Positions 44,484 through 56,554 are shown, counted from the first letter of the stretch. The stretch is DNA of 64,000 nucleotides from Portulaca oleracea (GCA_029582165.1 CM055872.1:3131582-3195581), one strand, 5' to 3'. Notes: generated by a model not told the origin, from the sequence alone. Made by a program: numbers and translations.

Positions 44484-44491
44484 TATCTTAT

Positions 44492-45557
44492 ATGACATAA
44501 GTTAAATTTTGACTCAAATTCGTTAAAAGATAGGGTTCTGACTTCTGAACAAGGGATTAGGAACGAAGTTCATTTGGTCAAACTTGTTGAGATTGAGGTT
44601 GGCATATTTGAGCAACATTTTATTTCTTAAGATTTTTTTCATGTGATGATTAACAATTTCAATGCCTCTATTATGAATATTTTTGCAAACAACTTTTTTT
44701 TAAAAGAAATTATACATAACAAGAATATTATCCAATTTTATTCTTTTTTATCTTTGATTTGTCGTTAAAAACATATGCTAGGGAGATAGTAATGAATTCC
44801 AATTGCATTGATTGGCTCAAACAAAAATGTAAATATCTCGTATGAAGTTTTATGAGATGAATTATCTTTTTTAAATTTGGGTTATTGAAGTGATACGACA
44901 CAATAAGCAAATTGACCCTAAAAGATTAAGAGGATAGTGATATCCCAAATTATAAAATATGTGTGGATCAGAAAGACTGACGTGACATTACTTATTTTTT
45001 TAATTAAATTTTGTTAGTGTTTTCCAATTATTTGTTCGAGCTGCCCTGAAACTTTACGTCTAAAATTGTCGTAGATTATCAAAATTGTAATGTTTTTTGA
45101 AGTGACCCTTTTTGAATTTCTTCTAAGTCTCACCCGAAGTTATGAGTTTAGCTCAATAAAATGCCAGAACTGGATATGGGTATGTGTTTATTTTCGGTCT
45201 TTTAGGCTGAATTATAGTTGTCTGCATTCATATGTTATTCTTTATTTCACCTACTTGCTGCTGTTGGTGGAATTCCTACAGTATTATCCATGGTCAATTA
45301 ATCGTGGTTGAATAATTCTAAGTTGCTGCAAAGGAATGACTGAAAATAGATATGGAGAGTAATTATTATTGAAATTCTATCGGGGTTTGAATAATTTATG
45401 GATATACTCAGTGTCAAACTATAGTCACAACTTTAATTTATCTTTGGTTTTATTTAGTGGCAAATCATTGTTACAACTTGAATAAACTATGAAAATTCTT
45501 TTGGCATAAAGCTTCCATGGCAGCTCAGGCAAATGACTGGGGAAAAAATAAAAAATG
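44492..45557. other. AT-rich intergenic DNA, no recognised feature
   Basis: No supported gene or paired repeat. Confidence 0.45.
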
Positions 45558-45844
45558 AGGTCATGTTCTTATATGCGGTTGGTAAGATACGGAAATGATT
45601 TGGTGTTGTGAAATTGTGGAAAATGTGGTGAGATGTGGAATGATATGGTGGAAAATGTGATTGATGATGTGATAGATGGGGAGCGAGAATATGAAAAGTA
45701 GATGAAAAAAATGAAGAGAGAGAAAAATGAGAATTAGATATATTGGTAATTATTGTGGTAAAGTGTGGCATGGTATGGCAAAATATTGAAGAAAATTGAC
45801 TGGTATGGTGAGTTGTGGAACACACCGTACCAAAGAACATGGCT
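45558..45844. mobile_element. Family T element, copy 3
   Basis: Left AGGTCATGTTCTTATATGCG, right CCAAAGAACATGGCT. Interior GTGG-rich with GAGAATATGAAAAGTAGATG, as in the other copies. 287 bp. Confidence 0.75.
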
Positions 45845-45884
45845 AAATATTAAATTTAAAAAATTCATGTCACGTTAGTCTTAT

Positions 45885-46020
45885 TGTCCACTGTTGGAAT
45901 AGTTCTAGGTGTATTATTGTCCAATGTTCTCAAAGTACAGTATATTATTGTAAAAAAAAGGTTCAGTAAATTATTGTTCAACATCTTCAAAATACAGTAT
46001 ATTGGCGTCCAAAAATCCAA
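45885..46020. mobile_element. Fragment related to foldback family G
   Basis: GTATTATTGTCCAATGTTCTC, AGTACAGTATATTATTG and AATTATTGTTCAACATC resemble one arm of the element at 17603-18110. The other arm is absent. Confidence 0.5.
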
Positions 46021-46856
46021 TATGGAAACCAGAATCAAATTGAAACCTTCGATTAACTGTATTGAAAATGTGGTTAACCACCTTTTGGACTCAACTTACG
46101 GTTAGTCATAGTTAACCATCGATTCTTGGAAATTTAAAATAACAACCACGGAAGAAAAATTTGACATTCTATTTTGAGATTTCACATTTCACTGCTAAAT
46201 CAATCATAACCGACTAACTACCGTTAAGCACTTCACAAAAATGTAAAACTGAAACCTAAACTAATTCGGTTAACCAAAACTACAAATTTCATAAAACCTA
46301 AATGATCATCGATTTTATTGGTTCGATTTTTAAAGTGTTGATGTACGTCTTAGTTTTTGATTTCGGCTTTTCACTACCACATGCTTATTCACACTCAGAC
46401 CTGTCAATTCGGGCGAATGGTTTTGGGTTGAGTTTTGTATGAGTTGTTTTCAAGTTTATTTATGTTTGGAGTTTGGAAATTGTGTTCAAAACGCTTCGGA
46501 CATGTTCAAGTCAATGTTTGAGCGGAGTCCAATGCTATCAGGTCTAGATTTTTAGTATAGATCGAGAAAATTGTGTTCAAAAATCAAAACCAATATTCCG
46601 ACGGATTTTGGTCGGGTTATCGAGTCGGGTCATGACATGTCTCAAGTCACCTTGCACCATAGTTATTAAAATCCCGACCCTGATATACGATACTGCAATT
46701 TTATGATCCAAAATCCATGATGTGATTCTACTATCTACATTCCGATCCACGATTTTACATGGATCATTCCAATCCTAACTATACCATAGATTCGAGTTAA
46801 GATCTCAATTCTAACAACCTTGACCCTAACTATAAAAAAAAAATTGATTTTGATTG
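46021..46856. other. Intergenic DNA with GGTT/CGGG-rich low-complexity repeats
   Basis: 46398-46640 has words like TGTCAATTCGGGCG and CGAGTCGGGTCATGACATG, probably another decayed short element, but I could not pair its ends. Confidence 0.4.
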
Positions 46857-46864
46857 CTTTACAT

Positions 46865-47119
46865 TAGAGCTGGCAAAATTTTGTCCGACCCGGAGAAAAC
46901 CGGGTCTGGACATAGATTTTTCGTCCGAATTTTTATATTGACCGAGTTGACTGAATATTCGGACATAAAATTTCTCTTTTTTCTATTGTCCGAACCCGAT
47001 TTTAAACGTCCAATTGTCAGGCCGGTTTGGCCGAAATAAAGCGGTCGGACGTAATTCATCCGAATTGTAACGTTGTCGAATTTATGGCCGATTCTGGACC
47101 CGGATTTTTGCCGGCTATA
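46865..47119. mobile_element. hAT-type MITE with exact 8-bp TSD, upstream of KH gene
   Basis: Starts TAGAGCTGGCAAAATTTTG and ends TTTTTGCCGGCTATA; flanked by CTTTACAT at 46857-46864 and 47120-47127. The 8-bp duplication and TAG-type end mark hAT. Its right end lies 137 bp before the KH-gene ATG, so within or beside its promoter. Same family as 54680-55117. Confidence 0.88.
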
Positions 47120-47256
47120 CTTTACATTTAATTTTTCTTTAGGTAGTGTCCAAGTCAAAAGTCAAAACATAGTATATTTTCTAGTAAACTTCAAAGCAAT
47201 CCCTCTCCAACCTCCACAGTCACTCTCAATCTCAAACGTAGAAAGAGCGACAAAGA

Positions 47257-50200
47257 ATGTCTCGCTCTCACTCTCAATCCCACTCTCCGGCGAAGAATCC
47301 GATTCCGATTCCGAGTCGACCCGGGAAGTTCGCCCCCACTCGGGCCCAACGGACGATCAACCTCGCCGCCGGCGACGGCCAGGCCTCTTTCCGGATTCTG
47401 TGCGGCACACGCGCCGCCGGCGGCGTGATCGGCCACTCCGGCACGATCGTGAAGCGTCTAGAGAGAGAAACCTCCGCTAGAATCCACGTCGGCGACGCCG
47501 TCTCCTCCGCCTGCTCCGAGCGAGTCATCCACGTCGTCGCCTCGCATCACATCGACCGGAAACTCCGGCTGAGCGACGGCGAGGTCGTCGAAGTCTCCGC
47601 CGCTCAGGACGCAGTGATTAGGGTTTTCGAGAGGATTCTGGAAGTTTCCGACGACGGAGACGGCGGTGGTGGAGTTGGGATCGTGCGGTGTCGGTTGTTG
47701 CTGCCTGCTGGAATGGCGGGGGCTGTGATCGGGGAAGGGGGGAAGAGGATTAATCACATCACTAGAGAGACTTCCGCGCATGTTAAGGTTTTTCCGGCGG
47801 GATCTCTTCCGCCGTGCGCCGCCGTGTCTGATGAGTTGCTTCAGGTATGATTTCGAATTCGGTGTTTTGTTGATTTGTTCCAACTTTCTAGATTCTAGTC
47901 TTATAGTTGAAGAAACAGAAACTGTGCATGAGTAATATTACTAATACTCCCTCGGCTCCGTGTTAATTGTTGCCTTTGGAAATTGTGGAGTCAAATTTCA
48001 AAAATTTTAATTTCTTAATATATACAATGAGTTGTTACAATCATAACAGAGAATATTATATTAAAAATATAATATTGCAATTGTTATGAAAATTAATATG
48101 GAACACATGGAGTGCCATTTATTATCTCATCTCATTAATGAACCAAGTCTAAGCTACCGTTGAAATGTGCTTTCCTTAAATGGTTGAGCTTTGCTAAATG
48201 CTACTAATGATCACCCAGTTCTGGAATATCTATGTATGGCATGCTTGTTTCCTACATTCTCTAACATTAAAAATGGCAACTTCTGTGAGGACTGAGGAGT
48301 TGATAGAATGTTTAGTTGGGGAAGTGGGATTTTAGATTTGTGAGCATTTTTGGAATTACCATTGTTATTTCTTATTTCAAAAATGATATGAGTCTTAGGT
48401 GTCCTATCATTAAAATTATATTATTATATATTAAGATCAAACTAAATGATATTATTGAATTATGTAAGTATAATATCACAAATAAATTGCATAAAATTAT
48501 ATTTTTATCCATTATTTTTTTATATTTCAAATAAACACTTAAAATAAGCTTAAGCAAGGGGTTGATTAGATTAGGGTATCATTTGCGTTCATTGGCGCAA
48601 CCTACGTATCCCAAGTTTCTTATAATTGATAATTATTAGTTACTATTAAGAAAAATAGTGTCAAACATCATAAGAAATATCAATTTGATGAAGGATAAGA
48701 CACGTAAAAAGTGTCTTGGGACAGGACTCATACATTGCCCTTCTTATTTAGGGTTGCTGGTGACATTGACTCCATTATCATCTTACCTTAAATTTGTTTA
48801 TTGTGAGACATGAGACAGGTCAATTTTATAGTAACTCTTTATATGTATTTATTGTGCTAACCAATATGATAAATGTCACAGTCAATAAGTAACTTTCTTA
48901 CCAGAAAGTCATTGTCATATCTCTTAACTTGGTGAGGCAGTCTCACCTTAGAATTGTGTTAGTTTATTACCTTGTTTCTATTAGCATGTATAGGTTTGGG
49001 TTTATTGTAATAATAAGGTATGAATGGAAAGAAATGGTTGCTGATAGAATGCTTTAAAGATTGGACAACATTTAAGAGATACTTGCGTCCTGTCTTCTAA
49101 CTCTTAAAATCATGCTTCTTTCAATAGTTTAACAGTTTGTTTGGTGATAGAGGAAGAGGGAGTGATGACCGAGTATCATGAGTGTTTTTTTGAATTTTAA
49201 GCATTATAGTTTCTAAGAGGTGGTGCTGAAGTGGATTCTATATTACCTTGTTTTACACTATGATGGAGAGGTTTGGGTTTAATTGTATTAAAAATTGAGT
49301 CAATGAAAGCAATTGTTTACTTGTGAAATGCATTCTGACAAATACGGCAGGAACCAAGGGGGAAAATGAATAAAAATGAATGGTGTCTGCTCAAGTGTTT
49401 ATGTCAAGTTCTACATGAAGTGATAAAGGGAGAAGGGAAGGGAAGAAATGGGCTTGGGTGGCTTGTTGAGATTGCAATGGGAAGAGAAGAAGGGGGTGGG
49501 GGGAGTTTTGAAGGGACCCGCTTGCTTTAATACGAGGAAAGAAGTCAAAGAGTATTTAGTTTCAGGAAGTTTTGAAGGCAGATGTTTAGTGAAATTGGAT
49601 ATAGGATTATACAGGTTAAATGTTGTATTTGCTAAGGTCTTTGCCAATAGCAAGGTCATCGCTTGAGACTTGGTTAACACTACAATTTTGACACTGATGG
49701 GCAATGGCGTACCTCCGATTTTTGTTAGATAATGACCATAAGAAAGTCGATTTATTCTTTTATTCTAATGTGTTATTACTTATTTGGAAATTGGTTTGGG
49801 AAAATTATTAGTAATCATGATTTCCGTTATTCCTATAAAAGTTCCATCCAGAAGGGGATTGATCTTACTCATCTCATATTCTGTATCAACCTGTCAAACT
49901 GTTACTATGTTGAATAGGTATATCTTGAGATTAATCACCTTTTTGGTGTATATTTCATGTTGTAGATTTCTGGCAGCAGTCAAGGTGTGAAGAAAGCTCT
50001 GATTATGGCTTCAGGATATCTCCAAAGGAGTAAACCACAAGTTGCCGGAACTTCCTCAAGGGTTTCGAATACAAGCACAAGCACAAGCACAAGCACAAGC
50101 ACAAGCACAAGCATTGCTGGAATTAATGCTGATCCTGGTAGAAGGGTTGCAAAAGAAGTAGTTTTCAGACTTCTGTGTCCATGTGATGCAGCTGGTGCCG

Positions 50201-53200
50201 TGCTCGGTTGGAAAGGGAGAAAGGTTAAGGCATTAGAGATTGAGACAGGGGCTTGTATATACTTTTCTGCTCCTGAGGTTGGCTGCAATGAGCGTGTCAT
50301 TACTGTTTCGGCTTTTGAGGTAACTTCTGACTCTTAAAAGAAGCGTTTCTGGACATGATTTTTTGGAGAATTTGGAGAGAAAGGAACGGAAGGGTTTTCG
50401 AGGGAGTTGAAGCTCCTCTTCATCGCATGAAAGGCAATTTCATGAAGACCCTCTTCTTTTGGGCTAATGGGCAGTTTAGCTTTTCCCCTTTTGAAGTGTT
50501 AGATTTTGTGGATGGTCTATATTTTGATTATACACAACTTTGTAGGATGCTTGCTAAGCGTCTAATCTTTTCAAGTTTTCATCATATTATTAGTACATAT
50601 TTATATTTTTCCTGTAAAAAAAGTGTTTCTTGTCTTCTGGACCTTCTTGGATGCTTTTTAATCTCTTTTGTTTCTGTGTTTTAGAACAAAGAATCACAAT
50701 ACTCTGCTGCACAAAATGCTGTTCTTCGTGTTTTCAACGAATTCACATCATCAGATGGAAAGGGAAGTGTAACTGCCAGACTGCTGATCCAGCCAAATCA
50801 AGCTAGTTGGTTAAATGGTGGGGAATCGTCTGTCCTTGCTGCTATACAAGAAGCTTCTCGTGCCAAATTACAAATATCAGAAGGAAATTGTGTCCCTGGT
50901 GTCTCTACTAATGAGAGAATCATTCAGGTTTACGTGACTGCTAATTGCTAATGTGAACTATAATTCTTTTCCTTGTACCAAATGCCTTTGGCTTGGCTTA
51001 GCTGATCCCCTGAATGAACAGTGAACTTTCCTGTCATTATCATCTCAATTGTTATAAGCATAGCATGTTACTATGATGTTCTAGTACTTCAGCTATTTGG
51101 GAACCGTACTATACTACTATGTAAACTACATTTAAAGGGTTTGTTGGTCTCTATAAAGTACTCCGTAACTATTTTCCTTACATTTATTTTTGGATGAGCT
51201 TTCATGGGGAGTTAAAACCCAAGATCTTCTAGTGATGCTGTAATTGTCCTCTTGCTTGCTTGAACTCCTTTATTATTGTGATTTAGTGACCCTTTCCTTG
51301 GTGTCTTCATATATTGTTTCGTGCGACTTGGGAGTTTATTTGGAGTTGGTCTTTCCTAACTTGTTTGTCCACCAACCCCAGTCATTCTAAGACAATCATG
51401 TGTGCTGCTTGCAGATCAATGGTGACTATTCCAGTGTTCTGGTTGCTTTATTTCAAGTCAGCTGGAGACTGAGGGGAAGTTACTTTGACACTTTGGTAGC
51501 ACCTTTTCTCCCACACCAATTATTCAATTTGTCTCCTTCGTTTGATGGAGCTGCGACGTTGTTGGACAAAATGAACAAGTGTAGAGTCTCTGAAGTTAAG
51601 GTTAATGGTTCTGTGCCGGACAGGCTCCCTCAATCACAGGTGATGGTCGCTGTTTCTTTACCTTTTTCTCTGCAACCCTTTTTTTCTGGATGCTGAGCCG
51701 GGCATGCCTGCAGTTTTTAAATGGACACTACTCATCAAGGACAGGAGCCGCTAGGGAAGTGGCGGCAGCTGATTGTGGTTTTGGACTTGGCAGGTCAGTC
51801 CTATGTTGCTAGGTGGCCCACTTAGATACAGTCTCAGGTTTACATTAAGGCTCCTTTGGCAAATGGAAAATTCTTGAAAAATGACTTTTCTTAGCTCGGC
51901 TTCAAAAAAGTAAAAGAAGAAGAGTTAGATGGAAAACGTTATGAAAAACTTGCATTCATTTTGTCATCAACATATTCCTTCCAACTTTGAGTGGCAAGTG
52001 GAGGGAGAATATGATAGTCTAAATGGAAGGGTTAGAATGGGGAGGAAGTAAATCAAGGAAGGGACTGATGGAAGACAATGGAACTTTTCATACTTGGTTA
52101 GTAAGACAGATATATTTTTTTCCATATTTTCCAAAGACCAAATGGGACCCTAAAAGAAGATCCAGTTGCCCAATTCTTATACTATGCTCTCCTTGGGCCG
52201 AATCAGCTAATCAAGGAGCTAAGTCTGATTTCCGGGTTTCGGCAGCTACATTCTGCATTTTTAACAGATAGTACTTTTTTTACATGGGAACTTTACTGTG
52301 GTTTGTATTTATGTGATAGTCATAGTCTTCTAGTAGCTATGATACTTTTCCAACACTAAATGATGATGGCGATGATGATGGATGATGTCAATTGCGTTGT
52401 GCATATTTTGACACTTTCTGAATCGAATATCTATGGAAATAACCTCAAACCCAAAGACAAAGGACAATGAAAAAGAAAACCTACATATGTTGGATTTTGT
52501 TTGCTATGGCTACATAATTGGCAGCCCACTTTCATTTATGGCTCATATTATATATGCAATTTTTTATTGATTTGAGCTGCCTTGTTGAAGAAAGAATGTG
52601 TTGATGCTTGGTATAATTGTGCAGTGGAAACAAGTCTTTAATTGTGACAAATACAAAAGTGGAGATTGCGATTCAGGAAGATGTGTTTGGTTCTGTTTAT
52701 GGTGAAAATGGTAGCAATCTAGCGCGGTTAAGACAGGTAATTATCCTATTCTATCTTCAGTCTGGCTGAAAATTTTAATTCTAGGGTAAGCCTACTACAT
52801 CAAACCCTCCACAACTTGTTTCACAATAAGACGGGTATTGGATTTGGATTCGAATTTGGATTTGGATATGTTCTGTCCCAATGGAGTGAGAGACCTATGG
52901 GATGGAAACTCGTAAATGCAATAAATACAAATGGGGAATGACATCTTTTGACAAGAGCAGGCCTTGAAAAAGACTTTTTGTTTCTTGCTGTTTATGGATA
53001 GATTCTCATGTATGAAGACCCTTCAAATGTTGGAGGTCTCTAGTCTCTACTTTCAAGTGTGGAAAACAGACTTCGAGAAACTGACCAGAATGCCATCAAT
53101 ACCTAGCCTTGGCTTGAAATAATAACCGTGATTTGGAGTTTTGGACTGGATTTGAGTAGTCCTGCTCTCCTAGTTGGATTTGGCTTGGATTGATTTTGGG

Positions 53201-53985
53201 TCGCGCGGACCTCCACCCAAATCGATCATCCGTTTCCATCACCTACATGAGCCATCCTTGACCGTTAAAATCACTCATCCACATTTGATCGACATACCAT
53301 TCAATATCAATTTCATAATTTGGATAGTTGATAAACCTTATTTTTCAACTTAGATTGTAATGGACTAAAGTAAAGAGCCTCACTTCTTTGCTTCTTTTTT
53401 CAATGGACTAGCAAGCAGCAAATGATATTAAAATCTTGGGCCAGTTGGAACCCTTCTCTCTGAATTGCAAAATTTAGGGGCATGATTGTTACATCAGACC
53501 CCCTCTACACCAGGCCTAGTTGGGTTTTGGGGGATTGTACCTTGCAAAATTTGGATGGGAAACGATGATGCTCTTGTTGATATCTGATGAATGAAACGGG
53601 CTAGCAAGATTCGATTTGCCATTGCCTTCTGGGTTTCATTTACTTGTACCTAGTAGCACCACATACCCTTTTAATAGTGCTTGTTCTTTTGCGGGTAATT
53701 GGCAGATTTTTACCCATTCTAACCCAACCCAAATTTCACGATTATTTCCATATAAGTTTCGGTCATATTATCAACCCAACACAAATTTACCCAGCCTTAC
53801 CTTACCTCAAGAACGCAATCAAATACTAACATCCAGTGTGTATTTGGAGACAGATATCAGGTGCAACAGTAGATGTGCAGGATCCTCGTGGTGGTTGTGA
53901 AGGGAAGGTCATATTATCCGGGACACCCGATCAAGTCCTTGCAGCTCAGAGCCTCCTCCAGGCTTTCACCATGTCTGCTCGATGA
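47257..53985 (+). CDS. Five-KH-domain RNA-binding protein (RCF3/HEN4-like group)
   Basis: Probably nuclear; plant relatives act in mRNA processing and stress or flowering gene expression. Exons: 47257-47844, 49966-50319, 50685-50927, 51415-51639, 51714-51793, 52625-52736, 53854-53985, giving 577 aa with all GT-AG junctions in phase. KH1 has SFRILCGTRAAGGVIGHSG (GHSG 59-62), KH2 RCRLLLPAGMAGAVIGEGG (159-162), KH3 VFRLLCPCDAAGAVLGWKG (277-280). KH4 (about 342-395) has LNGG in place of a normal GxxG loop and is likely weak in RNA binding. KH5 near the C-terminus has VYGENGSNLARLRQISGATV. Between KH2 and KH3 a (ST)n run is encoded by a hexanucleotide microsatellite. Intron 1 (2.1 kb) contains a Stowaway element and intron 2 a LINE scrap. 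The exact orthologue is not determined. Confidence 0.92.
47947..48112. mobile_element. Stowaway MITE in KH-gene intron 1
   Basis: TA then CTCCCTCGGCTCCGTGTTAA at the left; right end AATTAATATGGAACACATGG-AG, with a mutated terminus. Inner words GTCAAATTTCAAAAATTTTA and TATATACAATGAGTTG match the 17101 copy. About 166 bp, internally deleted compared with its 257-bp relative. Confidence 0.75.
50071..50112 (+). repeat. Coding (ACAAGC)n microsatellite in KH gene
   Basis: About seven in-frame ACAAGC units encode alternating Thr and Ser between KH2 and KH3. Unit length is a multiple of three, so length changes keep the frame. Confidence 0.95.
50340..50684 (+). mobile_element. LINE 3' fragment in KH-gene intron 2
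   Basis: Translates IFWRIWRERNGRVFEGVEAP, KTLFFWANGQFSFSPFEVLD and FVDGLYFD, the end of a plant non-LTR retrotransposon zinc-binding region (IFW-IW-ERN-R-FE). It fills nearly the whole intron between exons 2 and 3, same orientation as the gene. No other LINE part is here. Confidence 0.7.
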
Positions 53986-54671
53986 TTCTATCCTCTTTTT
54001 TCAGATTTCTTCGTGTGTATACTAGGGGGTGATACATCTTAGGTATGTAAATGATTGGTTTAGATGATTGAGCCACGAAGCGTGTTCGATGTATTAGATT
54101 TAGCCTTTTTGTGATTTAGATGTCGGAAATTTCAGAACCACTGGGTGGTTCTAGAAAATCTTCTGACAAGTTGTTTGATGATATGAAAACCAAAGAGGAG
54201 CCAGGCAATCCATCACATGGAGCTGCACATTTGCAGCCATACCCATGAATTGAGTTGGTATGAGTAGGGTTTAAACTTTAAAGTTTAAACTTTTGACAGA
54301 AATATCATCAAGGTTAGTAGATGTGATTTCAGCGATCGAAATGCATGAGTAAAAAATGGCTCATTCGTGGACATGCCATTTAAAATACAAAGGATATCAG
54401 AAAGAATCCGCCCAAGGAGGGGCTCGCGAATGAGTTTTATGGGAGTAACCTATATGTGAGCCCTAGTTATGAGGTATTTTTAGCTCATGCAAATCCTTTG
54501 TATTTTACATTGAGCTCCAATTGTGATTTGTCACTAATTCTTAGCTTGTGCAAGTTCTTTGTATTGTGCATTGCCTGTGCTAATAGAGAGATATGCTCAA
54601 AACCAAGAGTGTGTTGAACTGGAAAGAAAATTGTTTCTACTGAAAATGATTTCAGCAAATTTAGAGATGTA
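53986..54671. other. KH-gene 3' UTR and spacer
   Basis: Probable 3' UTR to about 54150. Beyond it, partly repeated words (TTTGTATTTTACATTGAGC, TTTGTATTGTGCATTG) but no element with ends. Confidence 0.45.
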
Positions 54672-54679
54672 CTCAAAGC

Positions 54680-55117
54680 TAGCGGTGGCAAAAAATCGGG
54701 TTCGGGTCAAACCGGGTTCGGACAATTCGGATATTCGGACAAAATCCCCAAACCTTAACCCTGTCCGAATTTCAAATTCGGACGTTTTATGGTGTCCGAA
54801 CCTGAACCCGAATTGTCCGAACGCGGATTTGTTCGAATATAACCAAACCCGAATTTACACTAAATATATACATAATTCCAATATTTTGTCCGAATTTTAG
54901 TATTCGAATGCGTCCGAATTTGTCCGAACCCGAATTTGACACAAAATTCGGACGTCTGAATTTCTTTCCCCAAACCCGAACCCGACCCGATTTTAGAATC
55001 GGACATGACCGAATTGTCCAAATTTAAAATTCGGACAAAAATTTGATGATCAAACTCGGTTTTTTCCGGGTCGGACAATTCGGGTAATTCGGGTCGGACA
55101 AAATTTTGCCAGCGCTA
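54680..55117. mobile_element. hAT-type MITE with exact 8-bp TSD
   Basis: Starts TAGCGGTGGCAAAA, ends TTTTGCCAGCGCTA; flanked by CTCAAAGC at 54672-54679 and 55118-55125. Interior is many copies of GTCCGAA/TTCGGAC in both orientations. 438 bp, non-coding; ORFs across it are artefacts. Confidence 0.93.
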
Positions 55118-55125
55118 CTCAAAGC

Positions 55126-55733
55126 AACCTTTCTTGGTTAATAATTTGTGACCCATCATTTTTTTGAGTTTACATTACAATTGAGCTTCCATTACAATTG
55201 AGCTTACATTTCTCAGTTTATGCAGTGTTGACTGTTATCAATATCCTTTTTTTATGGTTCTTTCACTTATTTATTTATCCAATATGTTGTCTTTTTTATT
55301 TAGTATTAGTATGTTTCTTTTACTTATATATATATATATATTATTTAAAAGCTTTATTTGTAATATTTTATAAAAGATTTTAACCTACATAAATGTATAC
55401 ATAATGTTTTGATGGGTTTTTCTGAACCAGTTTTTCAACAAATAGAAATTAGATTGTCGACGAATCTGGTATTTGGGATGGTAAAGTAAATTTTTATCTA
55501 TTCTTACGTTATCTTACTTTACTTACTATAATTAATATATTTTTGTATGAATTATTTAAAAAAAATTATTTAACTCACATTGCTTATTTAAAAATGAAAA
55601 AGAAATAGTTGATGTGATATTTATCTACATCTACTACTTTATTGTCTTTTTTCAGCTAACCTTACTTTATATGACTTATCTTACCTTTTACCTTCATCCA
55701 TAGTTACCGTCCAAAGTAGATGGTGTTTGTAAA
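55126..55733. other. AT-rich spacer, no recognised feature
   Basis: Contains a short TA repeat at about 55326-55342 only. Confidence 0.45.
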
Positions 55734-56106
55734 TTGGACATTGGTACGTGTTTTTGAATTAAGATCGTTAATAACCATCTTGATTTGTGCATAATTCACA
55801 TTTACGTAATTTTTAATAATATTTATCGGATATAAAAGTATAATATTTATTAGCTAGCTAGGTCGACAAATATAAATAACAGTCTAATTTTATCAACTAT
55901 AATAGATAGTGCATATCTTATGCATAATTCTATATTTATGAAAAATATACATAAATAATTAGTTTTATATAGTTTAAAAGTCATACAACCCTCAAAGTAA
56001 TGAAATACACATTTATAATAATTTAAATATACTTATGTTTAATTTTTTTTGAGTGATTTAAACAAAATTCAAAATGATAATCAACCATATTAGCCATGTT
56101 TTTTTG
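55734..56106. mobile_element. Family A element, copy 3
   Basis: Left arm GAATTAAGATCGTTAATAAC then CATCTTG; right arm AAAATGATAATCAACCATAT. Interior CCCTCAAAGTAATGAAA and TAATTTTATCAACTATAATAG match the other two copies. Confidence 0.75.
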
Positions 56107-56275
56107 TCAGGTTAAACTAATTATTCTAACTTATTCTAACTTATCCAAACCTAACACAATTCCTTAAAAAACACCCACTCTAAAGACACAATTCCCCCAA
56201 AAAACATATTAATTTGTCCTAACTTATCTAAACCTTACTTGAAAATAACTCATCCTAAGAACATGACATAAATCA
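56105..56275. repeat. Module B beside family A copy 3
   Basis: TGTCAGGTTAAACTAATT to ACTTGAAAATAACTCATCC; matches 10770-10930 in order along its length. Confidence 0.65.
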
Positions 56276-56331
56276 ATACCCTTATCATTTAACTTTGTAA
56301 ATTTTTTTATAAGTGATACCCCTGGCCCACA

Positions 56332-56544
56332 GGGGTGGATCCGCATTGACACCAAGGGTGTCTGAGCTTCGAAAAAAAATTAACCTATTATATTTTAGGA
56401 AGTTGTTGTATATTTATGTTAAGTGGACACCCTAGAAAAGACCTAAAGATATTAATAAAGGGTGTTCAATTCAATATAGCAGCCCAACTATTCAAAATAT
56501 TATTAAGTGGACATCGATAATTTTGCAGTCTAAATCTGCCACTG
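56332..56544. mobile_element. GTGGATCC-type short element with 10-bp TSD
   Basis: 213 bp flanked by exact copies of CTGGCCCACA (56322-56331, 56545-56554). Left end GGGGTGGATCCGCATT and right end AAATCTGCCACTG form an imperfect inverted pair. Related ends occur at the UGT91 insertion and at 43171; a lone TGGCGAATCTAGATA is at 58582. A 9-10-bp duplication suits Mutator-type elements. Confidence 0.8.
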
Positions 56545-56554
56545 CTGGCCCACA

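Noticed and set aside
49411..49704. 97-codon minus ORF and its plus-strand partner in KH-gene intron 1
   Set aside because: Codon pattern is weak, no family is recognised and both strands are open; possibly a repeat fragment but I cannot support a call.
54485..55078. ORFs rich in Phe, Gly, Ser, Asp over the hAT MITE
   Set aside because: They translate the GTCCGAA repeats of a non-coding element with defined ends.
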